64,000 nucleotides of DNA from Thermasporomyces composti (GTDB lineage Bacteria; Actinomycetota; Actinomycetes; Propionibacteriales; Actinopolymorphaceae): assembly GCF_003386795.1 (NCBI RefSeq), contig NZ_QTUC01000001.1:1922001-1986000 (forward strand). Reading direction: 5' to 3'. Below are positions 1 to 7,588 of the stretch, in pieces; positions within the stretch are counted from its first letter, which is position 1, and each line of letters begins with the position of its first letter. Made by a program: the position numbers and the translations under genes. The notes under the pieces were generated by a model, which saw nothing but the letters and a program-made list of their open reading frames with translations, had not been told where the DNA came from and searched no databases.

Positions 1-1
1 G

Positions 2-1021
2 GCACTCGGCGCCGTGGCCTCGACGGTCATGAACTGGATCGTGAGTCTCGGCGCCAACCTGGTGAGCATCGCAGCTCCATGGGCGGTCAACGGCTACGTC
101 CAGGCGATGGGATGGGCAGCGGGCAGTCGGGTGCTGTCCAACTGGTGGCCTCCGTCCGAGCGCGGCAAGACGTATGGGTTCTACGTCTTCGCCGCTGGTA
201 CCGGATCGATCGTCGCGTACGCCACGGCCGTCGTCGTGCTCGACGTCTGGGAGCTGGACTGGCGTTGGCTGTTCCGGCTCCCGGTCTTGTTGATGCTGGT
301 GGGCGCCGTCACGTTCTTCGTGCTCGCCCGGGAGCACCCGCGCCACCGCGGACTGCCGTCCCCGGTCGAGGAGCGCGGGACCGGCTCGAGCGCGAGCCAC
401 CGCGCGGCCGAGGAGAGCGCCTGGCAGCGCTACCGCACGGTTCTGCGTGAGCCGAGGATCTGGTTGGCCGGCGTGGCGATCGGCTTCCAGAACGCCGCCC
501 GGTACGGCCTCCTGGTCTGGGTGCCGGTGCACTTCCTCGGGTCAGCGTGGCAGGAGGGAAGCGGTCGTGGCGGGATCAGCCCGCTGTGGATCACGGTCGC
601 TCTCCCCGTCGGAATGGCGGTCGGCGCCCTGGTCAACGGGCAGATCTCGGACCGCCTGTTCGGATCGCGGCGCAGTCAACCGATCGTCTTGTTCATGCTC
701 CTGGGCGCGGCGTCCGCCGTCGCCATGCGTCTGGTGCCCGTCGACCAGACGACCCTCGCGATGGGTGTGCTGTTCTTGGCGGGGTTCTTCGTCTACGGTC
801 CGCAGGCATCGTTCTGGGCGTTGTGTCCTGACCTCGTCGGCGCGGCTCGGGCCGGCACGGCGACCGGCGTGGTCAATTTCTTCGCCTATCTCTTCGCGGG
901 ATTCGGCGAGCCGCTGATCGGTCGGTTGATCGACGTCTCGGGTCAGACCTCGATCGTCTTCGTGGTTGTCGCCGTCTGCTGCGCCGCCAGCGCGGCCGTC
1001 GCAGCCACGATCCGCCGCTAG
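2..1021 (+). CDS. MFS transporter, sugar-phosphate permease-like (5' partial)
   Basis: The reading frame is open to the left window edge, so the N-terminus is missing; 339 residues remain of a protein that should be about 400-450. The visible part has repeated hydrophobic helices, a charged central loop (around residues 105-140) and a long hydrophobic C-terminal half, as in the major facilitator superfamily. It most resembles the organophosphate/sugar-phosphate permease branch (GlpT/UhpT type), but the substrate cannot be read from sequence. It lies 11 bases before the alcohol dehydrogenase and probably starts or belongs to the catabolic operon that ends with the LysR gene, so it may import the substrate of those dehydrogenases (inference). 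Confidence 0.8.
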   Translation, partial: ALGAVASTVMNWIVSLGANLVSIAAPWAVNGYVQAMGWAAGSRVLSNWWPPSERGKTYGFYVFAAGTGSIVAYATAVVVLDVWELDWRWLFRLPVLLMLVGAVTFFVLAREHPRHRGLPSPVEERGTGSSASHRAAEESAWQRYRTVLREPRIWLAGVAIGFQNAARYGLLVWVPVHFLGSAWQEGSGRGGISPLWITVALPVGMAVGALVNGQISDRLFGSRRSQPIVLFMLLGAASAVAMRLVPVDQTTLAMGVLFLAGFFVYGPQASFWALCPDLVGAARAGTATGVVNFFAYLFAGFGEPLIGRLIDVSGQTSIVFVVVAVCCAASAAVAATIRR

Positions 1022-1032
1022 GAGGGAAGAGG

Positions 1033-2145
1033 ATGGCCAGCCAGCACGCGCTCGCGGCCGTGTGGAACGGCCCAGCGGAGGGCTTCCAGCTCACGGAGAT
1101 TCCCCTGCCCACGCTCGCGGACGGCGAGGTGCTGGTCGAGGTGGAGGCGGCGACGCTGTGCGGGAGCGACCTGCACACGATCGCCGGCGAACGGTCGACA
1201 CCGCTCCCCACCGTGCTCGGCCACGAGATGGTGGGCACCGTCGTCGCCGTCGAGGGGCAGGTCGAGACCCATGACGGACGGCGGGTGACACCCGGCATGC
1301 GGGTCACCTGGTCGGTCGGCGCCTCCTGCGGCGACTGCCCGCGCTGCCGACGCGGCCTGCCCCAGAAGTGCCGCACGCTGCGAAAGTACGGCCACGAGGC
1401 GATGACCGACACGTGGCGGCTCAACGGCGGGTTGGCGACCCACTGTCATCTGGTGCCGGGGACCGGGATCGTCGCGGTGCCCGACGAGTTGGCCACCGAG
1501 GTGGTTGCGCCGGCCAACTGCGCGACCGCCACGGTGGTCAGTGCGTTCCGCCAGCTTCACGCCAGCGAGGCGGGGCTCGTCGTGGTCCAAGGCTGCGGCA
1601 TGCTCGGCCTGACCGCGGTCAGCTACGCCAAGGCCCAAGGCGTGGAGACGGTCATCGCCTCCGACGTCGCGCCGGAGCGGCTCGAGCTCGCCCGGCGGTG
1701 TGGCGCCTCGGTCGTCGCCACGCCGGACGACCTGCCGGACCAGGTGGCGGCCCACAGCGACGGTGAGGGCGCCGAGGTCGTCCTCGACGTCACCGGCAGC
1801 AGCACGGCCGTCGCGGCCGCGCTCGACCTGCTCGCCCTAGGCGGCCGGCTCGGCCTCGTCGGCTCGGTCTTCCCCGCCCCAGCCATCCAGCTCGACCCGG
1901 AGATGGTCGTCCGGCGCATGCTGACGCTGCGCGGCGTCCACAACTACACCCCTGACGATCTCGCGGTCGCCGTCGACTTCCTCACCCGAGCCGACCACGA
2001 GCTCCTGCGCAGCCTCGTCGCCAGGACCTTCCCCCTCGCCGAGCTGGACCAGGCGGTCACCTACGCGAGGACGAAGCGCCCACCGCGGGTCGCCGTCGAC
2101 CCACGGATGACCTCCCCGGGAGGAGTGTGCGATGCGTCGCGTTGA
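1033..2145 (+). CDS. Zinc-dependent alcohol dehydrogenase, phosphonate-associated type
   Basis: A 370-residue medium-chain zinc dehydrogenase. Catalytic zinc ligands are visible as C43 (CGSDLH) and the GHE motif at residues 63-65. The structural zinc cysteines are C99, C102, C105 and C113 in CGDCPRCRRGLPQKC. The Rossmann region begins near VVQGCGMLGL (about residue 185). The GLPQKC...KYGHE stretch and the PANCATATV motif recall the family called putative phosphonate-catabolism alcohol dehydrogenase (HpnZ type); that link is from memory and not tested. An AGGAGGG ribosome site sits at the end of the transporter gene. Its 3' end overlaps the aldehyde dehydrogenase by 14 bases, implying coupled translation. 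An alcohol-to-aldehyde-to-acid route is likely; the true substrate is unknown. Confidence 0.85.
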   Translation: MASQHALAAVWNGPAEGFQLTEIPLPTLADGEVLVEVEAATLCGSDLHTIAGERSTPLPTVLGHEMVGTVVAVEGQVETHDGRRVTPGMRVTWSVGASCGDCPRCRRGLPQKCRTLRKYGHEAMTDTWRLNGGLATHCHLVPGTGIVAVPDELATEVVAPANCATATVVSAFRQLHASEAGLVVVQGCGMLGLTAVSYAKAQGVETVIASDVAPERLELARRCGASVVATPDDLPDQVAAHSDGEGAEVVLDVTGSSTAVAAALDLLALGGRLGLVGSVFPAPAIQLDPEMVVRRMLTLRGVHNYTPDDLAVAVDFLTRADHELLRSLVARTFPLAELDQAVTYARTKRPPRVAVDPRMTSPGGVCDASR

Positions 2146-3589
2146 TCCACAGCACCTCGGCAACTACATCGCGGGAGCGTGGCGGGAAGGGCAGAGCGGC
2201 AAGCACCGTCGCAACGTCAATCCCGCCGACATCCACGACCACATCGGCGACTTCACCGAGTCGGGTGTCGTCGACGTCGAGTGGGCGGTCGACGCCGCCG
2301 CCGAGGCGTTCGCCGACTGGCGGGCACGCGGGCCGATCGCCCGGGCGGAGGTGCTGCGGCGTGCGGGGCGCCTGCTGGAGGAGCGCCGCGAGGTGCTGGC
2401 CGCGACGATCACCCGCGAGCAGGGCAAGCGGCTGGTCGAGGCACGCGCCGAGGTCGACCGGGCCCTGACGATCCTCGACTTCACCGTCGGGGAGGCGCGG
2501 CGGCTCAACGGCGTCACCACCCCGGCGGAGGACCCACGCACGGTGGCGATGACCTTCCGCCGCCCGATCGGGGTGGTGGGTCTCATCACCCCGTGGAACT
2601 TCCCCGTCGCCATTCCCATGTGGAAGGTCGCTCCCGCGCTGCTGTCCGGCTGTACCGCGGTCCTCAAGCCGTCCCCGTTCACGCCGTTGACCGCGGCGCT
2701 GCTCGTCCAGGCGTTCCACGACGCCGACCTACCGCCAGGCGTGCTCAACCTGGTCCAGGGTGACCGGGCGGCGGGGGAAGCGCTCGTCGCCCACCCCGCT
2801 GTCGCCGGCGTCTCCTTCACCGGCTCTCTCGCGGTGGGTCTCGCCATCCAGCAGGTAGGGGCCTCCCGGCTGCTCAAGACCCAACTGGAGCTCGGCGGCA
2901 AGAACGCGTTGATCGTGCTCGACGACGCCGAGCTCGACCGGGCGGTGGACGCGATCATCCACGGCGCGTTCGGACAAGCCGGCCAGCGGTGCAGCGCCAC
3001 CAGCCGAGTGATCGTCGACCGCACCGTCAAGGAGGACTTGCTCGATCGGCTCGTGACCCGGGTCCAGGCCATGCGGGTGGGCCCCGGGACCGACCCAGCG
3101 GTCGATGTCGGTCCCGTGGTCAACGAGGAGCGGCTCGAGGCCTGCCTGAACGCGATCGAGCGGGCGGTGGCCGACGGCGCCACGGTCGCGTGCGGCGGAC
3201 GTCGCCTCACCGACGGGCTGCCTGAGGGGTACTACGTCGCGCCGACGGTGCTGCGGGACGTGCCCGAGCAGTCCGAGATCGCCCAGGAGGAGATCTTCGG
3301 CCCGGTCCTGGCCGTCCTCGACTGCGACGGCCTCGACGACGCGATCCGCATCGCCAACTCGGTGCGCTACGGCATGTCCGGCACGGTCTTCACCAAGGAC
3401 CTCACCCGGGCGTTCGAGGCGCTCGACCGGCTCGAGGCGGGCATGCTGCACGTCAACCGCCCAGGCGTCGGCGCGTACGCCCACCTGCCGCACGTGGGAA
3501 CGAAGAGCTCTCAGTACGGACCACCGGAGTGCTCGCCGCAGGTCTGGGACTTCTACACCGAATGGCGCTCGGCGTGCGTCGCGTACTAG
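2132..3589 (+). CDS. NAD(P)-dependent aldehyde dehydrogenase
   Basis: A 485-residue aldehyde dehydrogenase of full family length. The N-terminal cofactor domain contains TPWNFP (about residues 153-158). The general base E253 lies in LELGGKN and the nucleophile C287 in GQRCSATSR. EEIFGPV follows in the C-terminal part, as in semialdehyde and glyceraldehyde-type members. The final segment (VGTKSSQYGPPE) differs from the usual GGxKxSG ending. It overlaps the preceding alcohol dehydrogenase, so the two probably act in series, with the aldehyde made by the first oxidised by this one. Phosphonoacetaldehyde or sulfolactaldehyde would be reasonable candidates given the neighbour, but this is inference. 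Confidence 0.88.
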   Translation: MRRVDPQHLGNYIAGAWREGQSGKHRRNVNPADIHDHIGDFTESGVVDVEWAVDAAAEAFADWRARGPIARAEVLRRAGRLLEERREVLAATITREQGKRLVEARAEVDRALTILDFTVGEARRLNGVTTPAEDPRTVAMTFRRPIGVVGLITPWNFPVAIPMWKVAPALLSGCTAVLKPSPFTPLTAALLVQAFHDADLPPGVLNLVQGDRAAGEALVAHPAVAGVSFTGSLAVGLAIQQVGASRLLKTQLELGGKNALIVLDDAELDRAVDAIIHGAFGQAGQRCSATSRVIVDRTVKEDLLDRLVTRVQAMRVGPGTDPAVDVGPVVNEERLEACLNAIERAVADGATVACGGRRLTDGLPEGYYVAPTVLRDVPEQSEIAQEEIFGPVLAVLDCDGLDDAIRIANSVRYGMSGTVFTKDLTRAFEALDRLEAGMLHVNRPGVGAYAHLPHVGTKSSQYGPPECSPQVWDFYTEWRSACVAY

Positions 3590-3598
3590 AGGTGGCCC

Positions 3599-4507
3599 AT
3601 GCGGCTGAACTTCCACCGACTGTGGCTCTTCCTGCAGGTCGTCGAGTGCGGTGGCTTCTCGGCGGCCGCGCAGAAGCTCTACATGAGCCAACCGTCGGTG
3701 TCCAACCAGGTGCGCCAGCTGGAAGCGTCGCTCGGCGCGACGCTGATCGATCGGTCCGGGGCGAAGGTGCGGCCCACCGCTGAGGGCGAGGTGCTCGCGG
3801 AGTACGCCCGACGGTTGTTCCTGCTGGCCGACGAGGCCGTCACGGCCGTCCGACAGGTGCAAGGGCTCACGGTCGGACACCTGACCGTCGGTGGCTCGAC
3901 GACGGTCGGCACGTACCTGCTGCCGCCGCTGCTCGCCCGGTTCCGTCAGGACTATCCCCACATCGGCGCGGACCTGGTCGTCGCGAACGCTGAGGAGGTC
4001 AACCGCCGTCTCCTCGACGGGGAGATCGGCTTGGCGGTCATCGCGGGTCGGCCGCGGTCCGGCCAGCTGCAGTGGGAGCAGGTGGGAACCGACCGGCTCA
4101 TCCTCGTCGCGCCACCCGGGCATCGGCTCGTGGGGCGCGTCGTGGACGCCGACGAGCTGGCGGGCGAGAGCTTCCTAGTGCGGGAACCTGGCTCCCACAC
4201 CAGGGAGCTGCAGACGGTGGCGCTCCATCAGTGGGGCCTGGACCTGGAGCCGGCGGAGGTGTGGGGCCCCGAGGCGCTCAAGCAGGCGGTCGGCGCCGGC
4301 TTGGGGCTGTCGCTCATCTCCGAGTACGCCGTCCACCACGAGCTTCGCGAGGGACGCCTGGCGACCATCGTGGTGGAGCCAGCACCGCCGGAGCGGCCGA
4401 TCGTGGCCGTGCACCGCCGCGACCGCCTGTTGTCCCCCGCCGAGCAGGCGTTCCTGCGCCTCCTGCGTCGGCGGGAGGAGTGGCCGGCCCCTTCGGATGC
4501 GCGGTGA
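3599..4507 (+). CDS. LysR-family transcriptional regulator
   Basis: A 302-residue LysR-type regulator. The N-terminal winged helix (about residues 1-60) has the typical FSAAAQKLYMSQPSVSNQV and LGATLIDRS motifs, followed by a periplasmic-binding-like effector domain (about 90-295). It starts ten bases after the aldehyde dehydrogenase stop and is the last gene of the operon on this strand, an arrangement consistent with local control of the dehydrogenase pathway. The effector domain is closest in feel to the CysB/CbbR group. The ligand is unknown. A strong hairpin follows the gene. Confidence 0.9.
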   Translation: MRLNFHRLWLFLQVVECGGFSAAAQKLYMSQPSVSNQVRQLEASLGATLIDRSGAKVRPTAEGEVLAEYARRLFLLADEAVTAVRQVQGLTVGHLTVGGSTTVGTYLLPPLLARFRQDYPHIGADLVVANAEEVNRRLLDGEIGLAVIAGRPRSGQLQWEQVGTDRLILVAPPGHRLVGRVVDADELAGESFLVREPGSHTRELQTVALHQWGLDLEPAEVWGPEALKQAVGAGLGLSLISEYAVHHELREGRLATIVVEPAPPERPIVAVHRRDRLLSPAEQAFLRLLRRREEWPAPSDAR

Positions 4508-4555
4508 GCCGAGCGACCTCCAGCGAAAGCGTGCAGGCGGCGCGTGTGGACGACG

Positions 4556-4592
4556 GTCGGGGGTGCGCCGACGGTCTCGGCGCACCCCCGAC
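4556..4592. terminator. Strong bidirectional hairpin between convergent genes
   Basis: A perfect 16-base inverted repeat (arms 4556-4571 and 4577-4592, loop CGGTC) lies between the converging LysR and PPOX genes. There is no T-run on either side, as is common for terminators in GC-rich actinomycetes. Confidence 0.75.
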
Positions 4593-4601
4593 GCGTCCGC
4601 G

Positions 4602-4964
4602 CTACGAGGCAGCCGTCTCCACCGGCGTCAGCTCGTAGGTGACCGGGACGTCCCGGTAGAAGACGCGGTAGACCCACACCCAGAACCGCATGCCGAAGGA
4701 CTCCCGCGGGTTGGTGTCGACCACACGGGCCAGACACTCGACGGCGGGACCCGTCACCTTTCCACGCCGGGTGCACGGCGCGACGGTGACCTTCGGGTTG
4801 CGGGCGATGCGCTTGACCTTCCAGGTCTTCGACCGGGTGGTGACATATGCGCGGTCGCCGTCCACACGGATGCCGACCATCGTTCCGACGCCGCGGCCGT
4901 CTCGGCGGTAGCTGGTGAGCATGACGACCGAGGACGAGCGCAACGGCGCCAACGCGTCGCTCAT
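4602..4964 (-). CDS. PPOX-class F420-dependent oxidoreductase-like protein
   Basis: A 120-residue split-barrel flavin/F420-binding protein of the pyridoxamine-phosphate-oxidase-like family. Visible marks are the strand pair VVMLTSYRRDGRGVGTMV, the central TTRSKTWKVKRIARNPKV segment with the basic cofactor-phosphate-binding residues, and VTVAPCTRRG. The start is placed at the ATG preceded by GGAGG; a longer in-frame extension upstream belongs to the neighbouring gene in another frame. Its start codon overlaps the stop of the upstream SnoaL-like gene by four bases (ATGA), so the two are translationally coupled. The substrate is unknown. Confidence 0.8.
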   Translation of the reverse strand: MSDALAPLRSSSVVMLTSYRRDGRGVGTMVGIRVDGDRAYVTTRSKTWKVKRIARNPKVTVAPCTRRGKVTGPAVECLARVVDTNPRESFGMRFWVWVYRVFYRDVPVTYELTPVETAAS

Positions 4965-5398
4965 CTCGCCTCCTTCCAAGCCGAGCTCGGGTTGGGCATC
5001 GGCGTCACGCGCGTGTTCTGGAACGACGCCAGCCGCCAACCCTTCGGCCCGCGCACGGCGGTGAGCGTCATGATCGAGTCACGGTCGGGCGTGGGCGTGG
5101 ACTGCCCGGCCAGCACGGTGCCGCCTCGGCTGACCACGAGCGCGACGTCCTCACTGAGGAACCGGATCGTGGGGCCCGCCGAGCCGGTCGACGGCTGCCC
5201 GATCCGGGACCCCTTGAGCGCGTGGGTGAACAGCGGTTCGTGGGCGGCCTCGATCTCCTTCCGGCCCTTCAGGTGGGCGCCGAAGAACGTGATGTAGTCG
5301 GCGTCCTCGGTGAACACCTCGGCGAACGCCGCCGCGTCACCGGCGTTCCACGCGGCGACCATGCGGTTGAGCAGCTCGGTGATGGGAGTGGGATCCAT
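4961..5398 (-). CDS. SgcJ/EcaC-type SnoaL-like (NTF2 fold) protein
   Basis: A 145-residue alpha+beta-barrel protein of the NTF2/SnoaL superfamily, SgcJ/EcaC subgroup. Typical marks are LLNRMVAAWNAGDAAAF at the N-terminus, FTEDADYITFFG, and ending GWRLASFQNTRV. Members are cytoplasmic and include isomerases, hydrolases and proteins of unknown role; no catalytic residues can be assigned here. It forms a two-gene operon with the PPOX-like gene through an ATGA overlap. The 20-bp perfect palindrome just upstream (5422-5441) may be its operator. Confidence 0.78.
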   Translation of the reverse strand: MDPTPITELLNRMVAAWNAGDAAAFAEVFTEDADYITFFGAHLKGRKEIEAAHEPLFTHALKGSRIGQPSTGSAGPTIRFLSEDVALVVSRGGTVLAGQSTPTPDRDSIMTLTAVRGPKGWRLASFQNTRVTPMPNPSSAWKEAR

Positions 5399-5421
5399 GC
5401 GGAGTCTCCTTGTCGGAACTG

Positions 5422-5441
5422 GTCGCGGGACGTCCCGCGAC
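5422..5441. promoter_or_regulatory. 20-bp perfect palindrome upstream of SnoaL-like operon
   Basis: GTCGCGGGACGTCCCGCGAC reads identically on both strands and lies 24-43 bases upstream of the SnoaL-like start codon. It could be a regulator binding site in the 5' region, or an RNA hairpin. Confidence 0.4.
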
Positions 5442-5531
5442 GGTGACAGGCACTCCGCGAAGCCACGGCCTGGCTATCCTCGACGTGGGAAATCTGGACG
5501 GCGACCGTGCCTGTCGCGGAGTCGTTCGGAC

Positions 5532-5563
5532 GGTCGGTCGGGTGTTGGCGCACCCGACCGACC
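5532..5563. terminator. Hairpin downstream of padR-like gene
   Basis: A perfect 13-base inverted repeat (GGTCGGTCGGGTG and its complement, loop TTGGCG) lies 89 bases beyond the PadR stop codon on the minus strand. It is a plausible factor-independent terminator without a T-run. Confidence 0.55.
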
Positions 5564-5651
5564 ACTCGTCTCCAGATGCCTTTCCGGCGCGCTTCCGCGG
5601 GCGCGTCCAACCGGACGGCAGGACACCGTGGTGGCGCGTCCGCCCTCTCAG

Positions 5652-6290
5652 CTAGTGGTCTGTCGCGCTGACCTCCTTTCCGGACGACCCACCACTCGGA
5701 CCGATCTCGTGTTCCTCGAGCAGTGGTTGCCAGGTCAACGTCCCGTCGCGTAGTTCGGCCAGGATCTGCCGCACCCACGTCAGCTCGGCGGAGCGAATCG
5801 CGCGCTCCGATTCCAGCTCGAGGACGAGGACGCGCGGCAGCCCGCGCTCCTGGAGGCCGGCGGCGTGCGCGTCGAGCGCCTTGAGGGTGGCCTCCAGGGT
5901 GACCGCGCGGGTCTGGAGAGCCCGCTCGACGGCGGCGGGCGGCAGGCTCCCACACAGCGACACGGCGGCGGAGAGGACGGTGCTGTCGGGGTCGGGCTGC
6001 TCGAGCAGGCGGGTCAGCCGGCTGCCGAGCTCGGCTCGCCCCTCCGCGGTGATCTGGTAGACCGTCCGCTCCGGACGGCGGCCGGCGCGGCTGGTCGCCA
6101 CGGGCTGGATCAGCTCATGGGCGGCGAGCCGATCGACCGCGTGGTAGAGGCTGCGAGGCAGGCCGGTCACGTAGTCCTTGTGCGTGTCGAGGATGAAGCG
6201 GTGCAGCTCGTACGGGTGCTTCGGCCCGTGCGCGAGAAGGGTGAGCACGGTGAGCTCGACCAGGTCACGGTTGCTGGGCCGACGGGCCAC
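5652..6290 (-). CDS. PadR-family transcriptional regulator
   Basis: A 212-residue PadR regulator with the N-terminal winged helix (LTVLTLLAHGPKHPYELHRF, then SLYHAVDRLAAHELI and the wing TVYQITAEGRAEL) and a long C-terminal dimerisation helix domain (Vir_act_alpha_C-like). The chosen GTG start has GGAGGGAG seven bases upstream; an in-frame GTG at 6314 lacks a good site. The adjoining tandem 17-bp repeats (6324-6357) in an AT-richer stretch are a likely self-binding operator. PadR proteins usually repress neighbouring efflux or detoxification genes; the target here is not obvious. Confidence 0.88.
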   Translation of the reverse strand: MARRPSNRDLVELTVLTLLAHGPKHPYELHRFILDTHKDYVTGLPRSLYHAVDRLAAHELIQPVATSRAGRRPERTVYQITAEGRAELGSRLTRLLEQPDPDSTVLSAAVSLCGSLPPAAVERALQTRAVTLEATLKALDAHAAGLQERGLPRVLVLELESERAIRSAELTWVRQILAELRDGTLTWQPLLEEHEIGPSGGSSGKEVSATDH

Positions 6291-6323
6291 GTGGGCTCTC
6301 CCTCCGCACTTCACGAGCGGGTC

Positions 6324-6357
6324 ACGAGCAACATCGCATCACAAGCAACATTGCATC
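6324..6357. repeat. Two abutting 17-bp direct repeats, putative PadR operator
   Basis: Copy one at 6324-6340 and copy two at 6341-6357 match at 15 of 17 positions (ACGAGCAACATCGCATC versus ACAAGCAACATTGCATC). They lie 34-67 bases upstream of the PadR start, inside the only AT-rich island of the region. TATAGT at 6382-6377 on the minus strand could be the -10 box. Confidence 0.55.
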
Positions 6358-6634
6358 GATCTCTATTGCACTTTGCACTATAGCAGGAAGCGCTATCGCG
6401 ATTCTCGTCGTTGACCGTCCTGTGCCCTGCCCGGTCAGACGGCACGGGCCGGCCTCGACCACGAGGCTCAAGCAGCGCGTCGAGGGATGAACCGGGAAAG
6501 GGACCAGGAACGCAGGGCGTCCGCGCCGCGACTCGACGGGCGGGGACCCCGCAGGTGGGCGTCACGCCAGGGCCTCGACCGGGCGCAGGTCGAGCGCGAG
6601 GAAACGCAGGGCGGCACCAGGACCCGCGAGAAGA
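6358..6634. other. Intergenic region, no gene recognised
   Basis: Upstream flank of the PadR gene and downstream flank of the helix-hairpin-helix gene. Apart from the promoter-like TATAGT (6377-6382, minus strand) nothing coding-like or repeated was seen. Confidence 0.4.
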
Positions 6635-7435
6635 TCAGTACCGCAGGAAGATCGCGCGTTCGCGCAGCCCCTCGACGACCGGCGGCGGCAGGCTCGTGTA
6701 GGCGCTGAGCTCCTCGAGGCTGGCGAAGCCGTGGATCTCCGCGCGCACCCGCACGATCTCCTCGGCGTGCTCGGGCGACAGCTCGAGGACGTGGACCATC
6801 ACCTCGGGCCCCACGTGGTTGAGGTCGACCAGGCCACCGTCGTCGTACGTCCGACCCGACACGTCGGGCCGACCGATGCGCAGCTCCCGCGCCATGGCCG
6901 GGTCCCTCTCGACGATCGCCCGCGCCTCAGCACGCCGGGCCCGCGCGTACTGCACCTGTGCGATGGCGGCACGGGACGGTGTGTGGTCGATCGCCTCACC
7001 ACCGACACCGAAGACCCGTGACCGCAGCCGGAACGCCTGCACCGTCCCCGCCCCCATGGCGACCAGCGCGAGGACCACGCCGATCGATCCGGCGAGGCCC
7101 GGCTCTGCGCTGGGGTCGTCCATCGACGGGTCGAGGGAGACCAGGACGAAGGCGAGCCCGGAGAGCACCGCGAGGCCCACCGTCGAGCGGAGCAGCTCGC
7201 GTTCCCGGAGCTTCACCCACGCGTACAGCGCCGGAACCCAGGCGAACAGTCCGGCGCTGACGAGGGGGACCAGCGCCCACAAGGATCCGGGGTCCCGATA
7301 CCACGGGCGCCCGCGCTCCGCCCGTCGTTCCGTGGGGACGCCGCCACCCGACGACGTCGGGGCAGGTGGGCGCGACACCGACGCGTCCGAGGGTGGAACG
7401 GGCGCCGGGCCGGAAGGGCGGTCAGGCGGGTGCAC
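6635..7435 (-). CDS. Membrane protein with C-terminal helix-hairpin-helix domain
   Basis: About 266 residues from the preferred GTG at 7435, which has AAGGGG just upstream; the frame remains open to an alternative start at 7501. After a Pro/Ser-rich N-terminus come three hydrophobic segments (starting at WALVPLVSAGLFAWV, TVGLAVLSGLAFVLV and GSIGVVLALVAMGAG). A cytoplasmic or external tail follows containing VDLNHVGPEVMVHVLELSPEHAEEIV, a ComEA-like helix-hairpin-helix fold (VDLN.....L). Such domains bind DNA or serve as protein modules. The gene stands alone on this strand. The function is unknown; a role in DNA uptake is not supported by any neighbour. Confidence 0.65.
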   Translation of the reverse strand: MHPPDRPSGPAPVPPSDASVSRPPAPTSSGGGVPTERRAERGRPWYRDPGSLWALVPLVSAGLFAWVPALYAWVKLRERELLRSTVGLAVLSGLAFVLVSLDPSMDDPSAEPGLAGSIGVVLALVAMGAGTVQAFRLRSRVFGVGGEAIDHTPSRAAIAQVQYARARRAEARAIVERDPAMARELRIGRPDVSGRTYDDGGLVDLNHVGPEVMVHVLELSPEHAEEIVRVRAEIHGFASLEELSAYTSLPPPVVEGLRERAIFLRY

Positions 7436-7588
7436 ACCCCTTAGGTAGCACAACGCGCCCTGGCTCCGTGTCCAGCGGCGGCCAAGAGTTGGCGCACGCA
7501 CCCCACCACGGACGTCCCCGGGTGAGGATGATCACGGCCCTGTCCACCGTCTCCTCGCATCGTCCCACCGCACGTCGAGGGAGGACTG

